A stretch of DNA of 64,000 bases from Cupriavidus metallidurans CH34 (GTDB lineage: Bacteria; Pseudomonadota; Gammaproteobacteria; Burkholderiales; Burkholderiaceae), in NCBI RefSeq assembly GCF_000196015.1, contig NC_007974.2, forward strand, positions 1,178,001-1,242,000, read 5' to 3'. The notes below the pieces were generated by a model, which did no database searches, was not told the DNA's origin, and worked only from the letters and a program-made list of their open reading frames with translations. Positions 8,741-17,976 of the stretch are shown here, piece after piece (within the stretch, counting starts at the first letter, position 1; each line of letters opens with the position of its first letter). Position numbers and translations under genes: made by a program.

Positions 8741-8764
8741 ATGCTGGTGCGGACGCACCAGCAT
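8741..8764. other. Perfect hairpin between acyltransferase and URC operon
   Basis: ATGCTGGTGC, a GGAC loop and GCACCAGCAT form a 10-bp perfect inverted repeat. A related smaller hairpin (GCACC-GGAC-GGGTGC) lies just left, near 8703-8717, with the same GGAC loop. They follow the acyltransferase stop and may end its transcript, but there is no T run. Confidence 0.4.
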
Positions 8765-8791
8765 TGATTTGACGAGGTTGACGCCGGCCGC

Positions 8792-9892
8792 TCAGGCCTG
8801 GGGCTTTTCGCCCCGCGTCCACTTGCGGGTGTGAATCCCTTCCTTGACGAAGTCGATCACCGAGCGCAGCGGGCTGGCAGCCTCCACATAGCGATGGAAT
8901 ACAGCGCCGGCTACGTTGCTGGCGACCCACGCCAGCAACATCCCCAAAGCGTTGAGCATCGGCTGGCCCGGAGCGAAATGGAACACCAAGGCGTTCACTA
9001 CCAGGCAGACCGGAAAGTGCACGAGGAAGACCGAGTACGAGATCTTGCCGAAGTATGCGGTGACGCGGCCACCCGGCCAATGCTCGAGCCAGCCCCCGCG
9101 GCGGGAGATGGCCAGCACCAGCGCCGTGACCAGCGCGACGGCGATACGCAGGCGGAAGTCCATCGTCAGGGCCGCCACGCCAACCGCGCCAAGCGCGATC
9201 AGGGCCACCGGAGAACGATCGGGGTTCGACGCCCAGTACGCGAGCGTGCCCATGCCGTAGGCGCCAAAGAAGTAGATCGCCCAGATATCCCAGGTGGCAT
9301 CACGGTTGAACCAGAACAGCGAGGCCACCGCTAGCGCGGCCACCGTCGGCACGCCCAGCGGCAACGTATCGCGTGACACCGCGCGCGCCAGCCAGAGCGC
9401 GAATACCAGCAGCGCGAACAGTTGCAGATCGATCGCGATATACCAGACGCCTGCGGACAGCGCGTCCACATCGAGGATGTTGTGCAGCAGCAGGATGTGC
9501 GCGATGACCTGCGTCAGGTGCGGCGCGGCGGGTATCGAGTCGTGATGCATCCACGTCCGCGCGATGGCGGCGCCGATGATCGCGACGAGCATCGCCACGG
9601 TGTAGGGCACGACCAGTTTCTGATAGCGGCGCCATACCGTGGAAAGCGGGCTCTGGGCGGTCAGGCGTCCGGCGGGAGCCAGGCTGCGCGCGGCAAGGAA
9701 TCCGCTGATGACCAGGAACACCTGCACCGCGATGCGCGCGTAGTCAGACAGCCAGCCGATCAGGCCGGGGGCCAGAGATTGGGCGGCATCGGACATCGGC
9801 CCATAGAAGGCCAGATGGTGCAACACGATCAGCTGCGAGCTGACCGCCTTCAGCGCGTCTACACACGCCAAACGAGAAGGCCGGGGGCTCAT
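8792..9892 (-). CDS. Membrane acyltransferase, acyltransferase-3 family
   Basis: A 366-residue integral membrane protein with about ten hydrophobic segments. It matches the acyltransferase-3 (OafA/NodX-like) family: start of the domain at ACVDALKAVSSQLIVLHHLAFYG with the conserved His near residue 25, RIAVQVFLVISGFLAARSL, then WRRYQKLVVPY, and the terminal block YFGKISYSVFLVHFPV. Such enzymes transfer acetyl or other acyl groups to surface sugars or peptidoglycan. No glycan gene cluster adjoins it, so the acceptor cannot be stated. Transcribed alone. Confidence 0.85.
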   Translation of the reverse strand: MSPRPSRLACVDALKAVSSQLIVLHHLAFYGPMSDAAQSLAPGLIGWLSDYARIAVQVFLVISGFLAARSLAPAGRLTAQSPLSTVWRRYQKLVVPYTVAMLVAIIGAAIARTWMHHDSIPAAPHLTQVIAHILLLHNILDVDALSAGVWYIAIDLQLFALLVFALWLARAVSRDTLPLGVPTVAALAVASLFWFNRDATWDIWAIYFFGAYGMGTLAYWASNPDRSPVALIALGAVGVAALTMDFRLRIAVALVTALVLAISRRGGWLEHWPGGRVTAYFGKISYSVFLVHFPVCLVVNALVFHFAPGQPMLNALGMLLAWVASNVAGAVFHRYVEAASPLRSVIDFVKEGIHTRKWTRGEKPQA

Positions 9893-10492
9893 TTGTTATA
9901 TGTGAGATACAAAGTGGGGCGCATTGTACCTCCATTGTTGCGTTTCAAAATGTGGAGAGTGGGTAACGCATGTAAGCAGGTGTACTGCCCTCATGCGTCG
10001 CATCGCTTTCGACTGAACTTCCGCCACTGGCACTAGCTTATGAAAAGAAAGCACAAATTGCCGGTGGCATTTGGAGAAACCGGTCACGTTTCTCATATGC
10101 AGACATACAGGTATGGACATGGTTGTCCTATCCCTGCGAGCACTAACCACACCGTTCGGACGAGCTTTCTCGTCTCCATAAAAAATTCGTATGAATGGTA
10201 TGGAAAAGAAGAATGCCAGGAATGTCGTCAATATTCTCTCGACAAGAGACCTGAATCGGGCCGAAGTACCCGCTCCTGGCGGTGCCTGCCACCGGATCGA
10301 TCGAGGCAATGAAACTTCCGGGATTGCGAAGCATGATGAGCGCTTCGATCAATCTTCGCAGAAGTTAAGCTATTTTCTACCGCACTCGCTGACATGATTC
10401 GCACTCCGCGTCGCGCCACCCTCGAGCGACGGGTCGCATCCGACCTCCACGGCTTCGCGCTCGGCAAGCCACTCGGGTTAGGTTTTGGAGTA
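9893..10492. other. Long intergenic region with a CysB-like motif
   Basis: About 600 bp of lower GC content between the divergent acyltransferase and acyl-CoA dehydrogenase genes. No frame shows a domain or a convincing start. An 18-nt sequence at 10029-10046 (GGCACTAGCTTATGAAAA) recurs with one change at 22872-22889. Otherwise I see nothing interpretable. Confidence 0.45.
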
Positions 10493-10521
10493 TTGACGCC
10501 CTTTGGGTCGGCTTGTATAAA
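10493..10521 (+). promoter_or_regulatory. Sigma-70 promoter for the acyl-CoA dehydrogenase/ABC operon
   Basis: TTGACG (10493-10498) and TATAAA (10516-10521) are 17 bp apart. The start would be near 10528, giving a leader of about 128 nt before the GTG of the first dehydrogenase. Confidence 0.7.
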
Positions 10522-10655
10522 AGTTGCCGTACCCGCCACCTTCTGCAAGTGTTTTAGAAAAATAAGACTGTGGCATGGAACAACCTTGATCCGATTTTCC
10601 GGCAGACCGATGCCCGCGTGGCACGGCTTCCCAGGGACGCAACAAGGAGACAATT

Positions 10656-11840
10656 GTGGACGGACTGGAGACATTTCGGCAGGAGGCGCATGCCTGGCTG
10701 GAAGCGAACTGCCCGGCGGAGATGCGCCAACCGGTGCGCAACGAGGACGACATCTGCTGGGGCGGGCGCAAGTTCCGCTATCAGTCCGATGCGCAGCGCC
10801 TGTGGCTGCAACGCATGGCCGAAAAGGGCTGGACCGTTCCGGAGTGGCCAACCCAATATGGCGGCGGCGGGCTCAGTCCGGCGCAGGCCCGGGTGCTGCG
10901 CGCCGAAATGGCCCGATTGAACTGCCGGACGCCGCTGCAGAGCTTCGGCATCTCGATGCTGGGCCCGGCGCTGCTGAAGTACGGCACCGAGGCGCAAAAG
11001 CAGGGGCACCTGCCCAAGATCGCACGCGGAGAGATCCGCTGGTGCCAGGGCTACTCGGAGCCCAATGCCGGCTCCGACCTGGCGGCGCTGCAAACGCGCG
11101 CTGAAGAGCGTGACGGCCACTTTATCGTCAACGGCCAGAAGATCTGGACTTCGTACGCCGACAAGGCCGACTGGATCTTCTGCCTGGTGCGCACCGACTT
11201 CCAGGCGCAGAAGCACACGGGTATCAGTTTCCTGTTGTTCGACATGGAAACCCCCGGGGTCTCCACCCGGCCCATCGTGCTGATCTCAGGCAAATCTCCC
11301 TTCTGCGAGACCTTCTTCGACGATGTGAAGGTGCCGTGCCACCAGTTGGTCGGCGAGCCGAACCGTGGATGGGAAATCGCCAAGTATCTGCTGACGCACG
11401 AGCGCGAAATGATCAGCGCCATTGGCAGCCGTGGCTTCCGCGAGCCCATGGGTCGCCACGCGGCGAAAGTCATCGGCGTGGATGCGCAACGCCGCCTCGA
11501 CGATCCGATGCTGCGTGCCCAGATTGCCCAGTTCGAGATTGACGAAGCCGCCTTTGCGGCCGCCGGCGAGCGGGCACGCGACCTGGCCAAGCAAGGCGAG
11601 GGAATGGCAGCGTTCTCTTCCGTGCTGAAGTACTACGGCGCAGAACTGAACAAGCGACGCTATGAACTGTTGATGTCCGTCGGCGGCACTGACGCCCTGG
11701 AGTGGGAAGGCGAACGCAGCCAGGACGGCGCCCTGGCGCGGAGCTGGCTGCGCACCAAGGCCAATTCGATCGAGGGCGGGACCAGCGAGGTGCAGCTCAA
11801 CATCGTCGCCAAGCGCCTGCTCGGCCTCCCGGGCGCCTGA
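10656..11840 (+). CDS. Acyl-CoA dehydrogenase, first of a pair
   Basis: A 394-residue FAD enzyme that should introduce a trans-2 double bond into an acyl-CoA. Visible are the N-terminal helical domain, the substrate/FAD block CQGYSEPNAGSDLAAL, NGQKIWTSYADKADWIFCLVRT, and the C-terminal IEGGTSEVQLNIVAKRLLG whose Glu is the expected catalytic base region. The start is GTG at 10656, supported by AAGGAG six bases upstream. It heads an operon with a second dehydrogenase and a Dpp-type importer. The pairing resembles two-gene heteromeric acyl-CoA dehydrogenases in which only one subunit carries the base. The substrate is unknown. Confidence 0.9.
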   Translation: MDGLETFRQEAHAWLEANCPAEMRQPVRNEDDICWGGRKFRYQSDAQRLWLQRMAEKGWTVPEWPTQYGGGGLSPAQARVLRAEMARLNCRTPLQSFGISMLGPALLKYGTEAQKQGHLPKIARGEIRWCQGYSEPNAGSDLAALQTRAEERDGHFIVNGQKIWTSYADKADWIFCLVRTDFQAQKHTGISFLLFDMETPGVSTRPIVLISGKSPFCETFFDDVKVPCHQLVGEPNRGWEIAKYLLTHEREMISAIGSRGFREPMGRHAAKVIGVDAQRRLDDPMLRAQIAQFEIDEAAFAAAGERARDLAKQGEGMAAFSSVLKYYGAELNKRRYELLMSVGGTDALEWEGERSQDGALARSWLRTKANSIEGGTSEVQLNIVAKRLLGLPGA

Positions 11841-11923
11841 CGTACCGGCTCGCCCGTACCGCCACGCCTACCGCAGCCCAAAGACATCGAAGCCCTCGAA
11901 GCCCAAGGACCGTCAAAGCCGCC

Positions 11924-13063
11924 ATGCCCATCGTATTCGACGACACGCAGGAAATGCTGCGCGACAGCGCCCTCGCCTTCCTGAAGGACAACGCCCCGAT
12001 TTCCGCGCTGCGCACGCTGCGCGACACGCATGACCCCGTCGGATTCTCCCGGGATCTCTGGCGCCAGGCCGCCGAATTGGGATTCACCGGCGTGCTGATC
12101 GACGAAGCCTATGGCGGCAGTGGCCTCGGCGTGGTCGAGGCCGGCATCATCGCCGAAGCTATCGGGGCCACGCTTGCGCCGTTGCCGTTCCTTTCCACCT
12201 CGGTGCTTGGCGCCTCACTGCTGGGGCTGTTCGGCAGCGACACGCAGCGAAGCGCGCTGCTGCCGGAGATGGCATCGGGCCGCCACCTGACGGCGCTCGC
12301 GCTGGACGAGGGGAGCAAACACCGGCCAGAGCGCATCACCCTGCTGGCGCGACGCCATGGCGACGGGTACATGCTCGACGGCAGCAAGGTGTTCGTCGTC
12401 GACGGCCATGTGGCCGACACGTTGATCGTCGCAGCGAAAGACGCGCAGGCGGGGCCCGATGGCGACATCTCGCTGTTCCTCGTGCCGCGCGACAACGCCG
12501 GCGTCCGCGTCGAACGCTGCGTGATCGCCGATGCCACCAATGCGGCACGCGTCACCTTCGAGGGCGTCCGAGTTCCGGCCTATGCGCTGCTGGGCCGCGC
12601 CGGCAACGGCGCCGCGATGCTCGACAAGGTACTCGACATCGCCCGCGCGGTGCTGTCGTCCGAACTGGTCGGTATTGCAGATGCCACGTTCGCGCGCACG
12701 CTCGCCTACCTGAAGGAGCGCAGCCAGTTCGGCAAGCAGATCGGCGAGTTCCAGGCCCTGCAGCATCGTGCCGCACATCTGTTCGCGGAGATCGAACTCG
12801 CGCGTGCCGCGGTGCTGCAGTGCCAGCAGCGGCTGGACGCTGGCCGTTCGGATGGGCCGGAGCCGCTAGTTTGCGTCGCCAAGGCCAAGGCCGGCACCAC
12901 CGCCACCCTGGCAGTGCAGGAGGGCGTGCAGATGCACGGCGGTATCGGCATGACCGACGAACTGGACATCGGGTTCTACATGAAGCGCGCACGCACAGCC
13001 CAGGAGTGGTTGGGCGACGCCAACTGGCAGCTCAACCGCTGGGCAGGAATGCGCGGCTACTGA
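11924..13063 (+). CDS. Acyl-CoA dehydrogenase, second of a pair
   Basis: 379 residues, CaiA/FadE-like. It shows DTQEMLRDSALAFLKD at the start, then GGSGLGVVEAGIIAEAIG, KERSQFGKQIGEFQALQH in the C-terminal helical domain and VQMHGGIGMTDELDIGFYMKRA near the end. It lacks the IEGGTSE-type segment seen in its partner, so it may be the non-catalytic or structural subunit of a heteromer. The ATG at 11924 lies 83 bp after the first dehydrogenase. The longer in-frame extension upstream runs through the first gene and is not family-like. Confidence 0.88.
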   Translation: MPIVFDDTQEMLRDSALAFLKDNAPISALRTLRDTHDPVGFSRDLWRQAAELGFTGVLIDEAYGGSGLGVVEAGIIAEAIGATLAPLPFLSTSVLGASLLGLFGSDTQRSALLPEMASGRHLTALALDEGSKHRPERITLLARRHGDGYMLDGSKVFVVDGHVADTLIVAAKDAQAGPDGDISLFLVPRDNAGVRVERCVIADATNAARVTFEGVRVPAYALLGRAGNGAAMLDKVLDIARAVLSSELVGIADATFARTLAYLKERSQFGKQIGEFQALQHRAAHLFAEIELARAAVLQCQQRLDAGRSDGPEPLVCVAKAKAGTTATLAVQEGVQMHGGIGMTDELDIGFYMKRARTAQEWLGDANWQLNRWAGMRGY

Positions 13064-13178
13064 TCTGGCCAGCCCTCCCGCCACGACGCTGGCGGGGCAC
13101 GACGCAACACCGAGGCGAAAGCGATCGCGCGGATGTCGGCATACGCCCATGCCGGCCGATCGCTCACAAGGAGGCAAC

Positions 13179-13277
13179 ATGTCTGCGGTATCGACTGTAC
13201 GCGCCACCCCGGGAACGACATCGGCAGCAACATCGCCGCCCGGAATCCAGCCAGCATCGCTCAGGGGCTTGCCATGA
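13179..13277 (+). CDS. Short leader ORF coupled to the permease gene
   Basis: A 32-codon ORF in a frame different from both neighbours. It has the best Shine-Dalgarno of the region, AAGGAGG, five bases before its ATG. Its TGA overlaps the ATG of the following permease as ATGA, the standard arrangement for translational coupling. The product is Ser/Thr/Ala/Pro-rich with no domain. It could be a real small protein, a coupling device, or a chance ORF. Alternatively, this SD marks an annotated start that has been displaced by a frameshift. Confidence 0.45.
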   Translation: MSAVSTVRATPGTTSAATSPPGIQPASLRGLP

Positions 13278-14230
13278 GCGCCTACTTCGTGCGTCGCCTG
13301 CTGGCACTGATACCGACGCTGCTCTTCGCCAGCATCATCGTGTTCACCATCGTGCGCCTGGTGCCCGGCGACGTGGTCGATCTCATGCTGAGTCAGAACG
13401 ACATCAGCGCCGATGCCCTCACCCGCGAGCAACTGGTCCACGCGCTAGGGCTCGACCGTCCTATCTGGGATCAATACCTGCGCTGGGTCACCAATATCGT
13501 GCTGCACGGTGATCTGGGGCAGTCCCTTTGGCAAAGCGAGCCGGTCCTGAAAATGGTGATGGCCCGAATCCCGGCCACCTTCTCGCTAGGTGTGCTGGCC
13601 CTGTTCGTGGCACTGACGGTGGCGCTGCCCATCGGGATCGTGTCGGCCACCCGCCAGGACAGCGCCGTCGACTACGTGGCGCGGTCGTTCTCCATCCTGA
13701 TGCTGGCCGTCCCCAGCTTCTGGCTCGGCACGATGGTGATCGTGTTCCCGTCAGTGTGGTGGGGCTGGTCCCCCGACGTGCGCTACATCCCCTTTCTCGA
13801 AGACCCGGTGCAGCACGTGAAACAGATGCTGGTGCCAGCCATCGTGCTGGGCATGGCGCTGTCCGCCATCACGATGCGGATGACGCGCACCATGATGCTG
13901 GAGGTACTGCGGCAGGACTATATCCGCACAGCCTGGGCCAAGGGACTGAACGAACGACAGGTCATCTTCCGCCATGCGCTGCGCAATGCGTTGATTCCGG
14001 TGGTGACCCTCATCGGGCTGCAGGCACCGCTGCTGATCGGTGGCGCCGTCGTCATCGAACAGATCTTCGCGGTACCGGGCATGGGCCTGTTGCTGCTCGA
14101 TGCCGTGCACCAGCGGGACTATCCGGTCATCACTGGTGTCTTTCTCGTGGTCGGCGTGGCGGTGATGCTGATCAATCTGCTAGTAGACCTGAGCTACGGC
14201 CTGTTCGACCCCAAAGTGAGGCACCACTGA
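13274..14230 (+). CDS. ABC importer permease, DppB/OppB type
   Basis: A 318-residue inner-membrane protein, the first permease of a peptide/nickel-class importer. The N-terminal YFVRRLLALIPTLLFASIIVF is the family's opening helix. Further marks are RLVPGDVV, the GLDRPIWDQYLRW loop, and the cytoplasmic EAA coupling loop around YIRTAWAKGLNERQVIFRHALRNALIP. The ATG at 13274 places the first helix directly at the N-terminus. It overlaps a short upstream ORF (ATGA) and the next permease by one base, so translation of the set is linked. Confidence 0.9.
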   Translation: MSAYFVRRLLALIPTLLFASIIVFTIVRLVPGDVVDLMLSQNDISADALTREQLVHALGLDRPIWDQYLRWVTNIVLHGDLGQSLWQSEPVLKMVMARIPATFSLGVLALFVALTVALPIGIVSATRQDSAVDYVARSFSILMLAVPSFWLGTMVIVFPSVWWGWSPDVRYIPFLEDPVQHVKQMLVPAIVLGMALSAITMRMTRTMMLEVLRQDYIRTAWAKGLNERQVIFRHALRNALIPVVTLIGLQAPLLIGGAVVIEQIFAVPGMGLLLLDAVHQRDYPVITGVFLVVGVAVMLINLLVDLSYGLFDPKVRHH

Positions 14231-15156
14231 TGGCACACCCCTCCGTCGATCCACGCGCCGTGTCCCCTTCGCTCGTGACGGCCCAGGCGCCTCCCGCCTC
14301 GCGCAGGCGCTCCCGGTTTCCCATGATGCGCCGACTGTTCCGCGACAAACCGCTCGGCGCGGCCGGCGCCGTGATCTGCGCGATCTTCTTGTTCTGCGGC
14401 GTCTTTGCCGGCTGGCTCGCGCCATACGGTGTCAACGAGATCAACATGATGGCGCGGCTGCAACCACCGTCATGGGCGCATCTCTTCGGCACCGACAATC
14501 TCGGCCGTGACATCTTCTCCCGCTGCCTGTATGGCGCGCAGCTGTCGGTGGTGATCGGCCTCTCGGCGGCCACGCTGGCCACGCTGGTTTCCCTCGTGCT
14601 TGGCATCCTGTGCGGCTATCTGGGCGGCAAGCTGGACCTGGTGGTGCAGCGAATGGTCGACGCCTGGATGAGTTTTCCGGACCTCATCATCCTGATCGTC
14701 GTGGTCTCGGTGCTGGGCCCGGGCAGTTGGCAAATCGTCTGCACGCTGGGTCTGCTGCTCGGTATCGGCGGCTCCAGAATCGTGCGCGGGGCCGTGGTAT
14801 CGGTGCGCGAGAACATGTACGTGCACGCGGCGCAATCGATCGGCGCCTCCACCAGCCGCATCCTGTGGCGGCACATCCTGCCCAACGTGCTGCCGCCGGT
14901 GATCGTCCTGTTCACGACCCGCGTCGGCACCGCGATCCTGGCGGAATCGGGACTGTCATTCCTGGGCCTCGGCGTGCCGCCGCCCGCCCCGACCTGGGGC
15001 GGCATGCTGTCGGGCGACGGGCGCACCTTCATGTTCCAGGGGCCGTGGCTCGCGCTTGCGCCAGGCATCTGCCTGACGGTGGTGGTCTACGCCATCAACG
15101 TCTATGGCGATGCCATGCGCGACCTGCTCGACCCACGCCTACGCGGCGGCCGCTGA
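14230..15156 (+). CDS. ABC importer permease, DppC/OppC type
   Basis: 308 residues, the second permease. A polar N-terminal extension of ~45 residues precedes FRDKPLGAAGAVICAIFLF. The periplasmic signature HLFGTDNLGRDIFSRCLYGAQ is complete, followed by helices and the EAA loop AAQSIGASTSRILWRHILPNVLPP and the terminal GLGVPPPAPTWGGMLSGDGR. The start overlaps the DppB-type stop as TGATG. It should pair with the preceding gene to form the transmembrane channel. Confidence 0.9.
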   Translation: MAHPSVDPRAVSPSLVTAQAPPASRRRSRFPMMRRLFRDKPLGAAGAVICAIFLFCGVFAGWLAPYGVNEINMMARLQPPSWAHLFGTDNLGRDIFSRCLYGAQLSVVIGLSAATLATLVSLVLGILCGYLGGKLDLVVQRMVDAWMSFPDLIILIVVVSVLGPGSWQIVCTLGLLLGIGGSRIVRGAVVSVRENMYVHAAQSIGASTSRILWRHILPNVLPPVIVLFTTRVGTAILAESGLSFLGLGVPPPAPTWGGMLSGDGRTFMFQGPWLALAPGICLTVVVYAINVYGDAMRDLLDPRLRGGR

Positions 15157-15230
15157 AACGCGCCCGCCAACACCGGCCGGCAATGTGGCCCGCCGAATCA
15201 CGACTCTTCAGACCCTGTAAGGAGCAAGAG

Positions 15231-16958
15231 ATGGTGCCCATTATCAAGGCGAATGTCGGCAGGACGAACTGGCCACTGATGGCGGCGAAAGCCGTGGCGG
15301 CTGCAGCGGCGGCATTGGCCTGCGGCATCGCGGCCGCGCAGGCGGATGCGCCAAAGTACGGTGGCACGCTTGAGGTCGGATCGGTCTACCCCACCATCTC
15401 GGCGTTGTCCTGGGATCTGGCGGACTGGAACTGGAAGCAGAACTACGACACCGGTCAGGTCTATGAACAACTGTTTGCCGCGGATCTCTCAAAGTCGCGC
15501 CGCAACGGCGGAAAGTACGCCTTCCAGGCCGATGCCTGGCTGCCGCCGGACGCGATCCGGGGCGAGCTGGCCGAAAGCTGGAAGTGGATCGACCCGCTGA
15601 CGCTCGAGGTCAAACTGCGCAAAAACGTCCGCTTCCCCGCGAAGCCGGGCGTAATGGAAGAACGGGAGCTGACGTCGGAAGATGTGCTGTTCAGCTACGG
15701 CCGCATGAACGCAAGCGCCAAGAAGATCCCCAGCTACTACGACTACCTGACCAAGGTCGAAGCACCGGACAAGTACACGGTCATCTTCCGCTTCAAGGAA
15801 TTCAATGCCGAGTGGGACTATCGCTTCGGCTGGGGCTACTACTCCGGCATCATGCCCAAGGAGGTAGCCACCGCCGGGGCCGCGAACTGGAAGAACGTCA
15901 CCGGCACCGGCCCGTTCACGCTGAACCAGTTCACGCAGGGCAACTCCACCACCTATGTAAAGAACGCGCAGTACTGGGACACGGACAAAATCGGCGGCAA
16001 GGACTACAAGTTGCCGTTCGTCGACAAGATGGTGCTGCGCACCGTCAAGGATGAGGCCACGCGCAACACCATGCTGCGCACCGGCAAGCTCGATGTGCTG
16101 GAACTGGTGCGCTGGACTGCCGTGGACGAGCTCAAGAAGAGCGCACCGCAACTCAAATGGTCGAAGTGGCTCTCGTACACCGGCCAGTACCTGGCGCTGC
16201 GCGTCGATACCAAGCCGTTCAACGACATCCGCGTGCGCCGCGCTCTCAATATGGCGGTCAACAAGCAGGAGATCGTCAAGCAGTACTACGGCGGCAACGC
16301 GGAGCTTTTCGCCTACCCGCAGCATCCCGACTACGGTGGCTACTTCGAGCCGCTGAGCACGATGCCGGATTCGGTGAAGGAGCTGTTCACCTACAACCCC
16401 GAGAAGGCGAAGAAGCTGCTGGCGGAGGCCGGCTATCCGAAGGGCTTCAAGTTCAAGGTTCAGGTATGCGCCTGCAACCAGGACCACATGGAGATGCTGC
16501 CGCTGATCGGCGCTTACCTGGAACAGGTCGGCGTGAAGATCGAGATCCAGCCGATGGAGTACGGCGCGTACCTGTCCGCGATGACCACGAAGACCAATGC
16601 GCCTGGCTACATGATGGCGAATGGCCATACGAATCCGACCACCACGTTGCGCAAGAGCTTCGTGGCCGGACAGGTGTGGAACGCCTCGCAATGGAATGAT
16701 CCGGCCTTCACGGCCCGCGTCGACCAGGCCTTCCAGATCCGCGACGAAGGCAAGCGCCAGGAGGCGATCCGCGCCATGACCCGCGACATCGTCGCGCAAG
16801 CGCCGTACATCTGGCTGCCGACGCCCTACGTATTCACCGCCTGGTGGCCGTGGGTCAAGAACTACGACGGCGAACTGCGCGCTGGCGCCGTGCGTAGCGG
16901 CCCGATCTACGCGCGCGCATGGATCGATCAGGAGATGAAGAAGAAGCTTGGCTTCTGA
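15231..16958 (+). CDS. Periplasmic solute-binding protein, peptide/opine class (SBP_bac_5)
   Basis: 575 residues with a signal peptide (VAAAAAALACGIAAAQA, cleavage near residue 37). The mature start PKYGGTLEVG and blocks such as LAESWKWIDPLTLEVKLRKNV, VKDEATRNTMLRTGKLDV, DIRVRRALNMAVNKQEIV and LLAEAGYPKGFKFKV are those of family 5 binding proteins. These bind peptides but also opines, nickel chelates and aromatic amides. AAGGAG precedes the ATG at 15231. Its length is about 40 residues above E. coli DppA. The ligand is unknown; the linked acyl-CoA dehydrogenases suggest a compound whose acyl part is later oxidised. Confidence 0.9.
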   Translation: MVPIIKANVGRTNWPLMAAKAVAAAAAALACGIAAAQADAPKYGGTLEVGSVYPTISALSWDLADWNWKQNYDTGQVYEQLFAADLSKSRRNGGKYAFQADAWLPPDAIRGELAESWKWIDPLTLEVKLRKNVRFPAKPGVMEERELTSEDVLFSYGRMNASAKKIPSYYDYLTKVEAPDKYTVIFRFKEFNAEWDYRFGWGYYSGIMPKEVATAGAANWKNVTGTGPFTLNQFTQGNSTTYVKNAQYWDTDKIGGKDYKLPFVDKMVLRTVKDEATRNTMLRTGKLDVLELVRWTAVDELKKSAPQLKWSKWLSYTGQYLALRVDTKPFNDIRVRRALNMAVNKQEIVKQYYGGNAELFAYPQHPDYGGYFEPLSTMPDSVKELFTYNPEKAKKLLAEAGYPKGFKFKVQVCACNQDHMEMLPLIGAYLEQVGVKIEIQPMEYGAYLSAMTTKTNAPGYMMANGHTNPTTTLRKSFVAGQVWNASQWNDPAFTARVDQAFQIRDEGKRQEAIRAMTRDIVAQAPYIWLPTPYVFTAWWPWVKNYDGELRAGAVRSGPIYARAWIDQEMKKKLGF

Positions 16959-16998
16959 TCCGCCGCAAACCCGCCCCTCCAACCACCTGAGCGTAACC

Positions 16999-17976
16999 AT
17001 GACAGAGCCCATTCTGCAGGTGAGAGACCTGACCACGCGCTTTCGTACCGACCGGGGCGTGGTCACCGCCGTGGACCGGGTCTCCTTCGACGTGAACGCG
17101 GGAGAGACGCTCGCGATCGTCGGAGAATCGGGATCGGGCAAGAGCGTGACCGCGTTGTCGATTCTCGGCCTGATTCCGCAACCGCCGGGCGAGATCGCGT
17201 CCGGTGAGATCCGGTTCGAAGGCAAGGATCTGCTCCGTCTCAAGCCCGCCGAGATGCGCGCCATCCGGGGGAACCGGATTGCGATGATCTTTCAGGAGCC
17301 GATGTCGTCGATGAATCCGGCGCTCACAGTTGGCAAGCAGATCGCGGAGCCAATTCGCATCCACGAGCACCGCCCCTGGCGCGACGCCTACGACGAGGCC
17401 GTCGCGCTACTGGCCCAGGTGCAGATCCCCGAGCCGCGCAGCCGCGTGCAGGCGTATCCGCACCAATTCTCGGGCGGGATGCGGCAGCGCGCGATGATCG
17501 CGATGGCGTTGGCCTGCAAGCCGAAGCTGATCATCGCCGACGAGCCGACTACCGCGCTCGACGTCACTGTGCAGGCGCAGATCCTGGACCTGCTGAAGAC
17601 GCTCGCGCAAAAGTCCGGTACGGCGCTGATCCTGATCACGCATGACCTGGGTGTGGTGGCGCGATACGCGGACCGCGTCGCGGTGATGTACGGCGGCCGC
17701 CTGGTGGAGATGGCCTCGGCGGAAGCGCTTTACCGCCACCCAGCCCACCCATACACGCGCGGGTTGATCGCCTGTGTGCCCCGTCTGGATGGCGACACCA
17801 GCCAGCCGCTGGTGCCGATCGACGGCCAGCCACCAGATCTGACCGCGCTCGGGCAGGGCTGCGCGTTCCGGCCGCGCTGCAAGCTGGCCAACGAGACATG
17901 CGATCAGGCGCCGCCCCCGCTGCGCGAGATCTCCCATCAACACCTCAACGCCTGCTTCCTCCATGACGCATACTGA
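16999..17976 (+). CDS. ABC importer ATPase, DppD type
   Basis: A 325-residue ATPase with Walker A GESGSGKS (near residue 45), a Q-loop [18 protein letters not shown], signature FSGGMRQR, Walker [15 protein letters not shown] and the H-loop [16 protein letters not shown]. The C-terminal [19 protein letters not shown] carries the Cys residues that form the iron-sulfur/oligopeptide-ATPase C-terminal domain. Starts 40 bp after the binding-protein stop. Overlaps the next ATPase by 14 bp. Confidence 0.92.
   Translation: MTEPILQVRDLTTRFRTDRGVVTAVDRVSFDVNAGETLAIVGESGSGKSVTALSILGLIPQPPGEIASGEIRFEGKDLLRLKPAEMRAIRGNRIAMIFQEPMSSMNPALTVGKQIAEPIRIHEHRPWRDAYDEAVALLAQVQIPEPRSRVQAYPHQFSGGMRQRAMIAMALACKPKLIIADEPTTALDVTVQAQILDLLKTLAQKSGTALILITHDLGVVARYADRVAVMYGGRLVEMASAEALYRHPAHPYTRGLIACVPRLDGDTSQPLVPIDGQPPDLTALGQGCAFRPRCKLANETCDQAPPPLREISHQHLNACFLHDAY

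Noticed and set aside
13528..14229. Long frame in front of the DppC-type permease that could extend it upstream
   Set aside because: It lies inside the DppB-type permease in another frame and has no family similarity; the ATG at 14230 fits both the coupling and the family.
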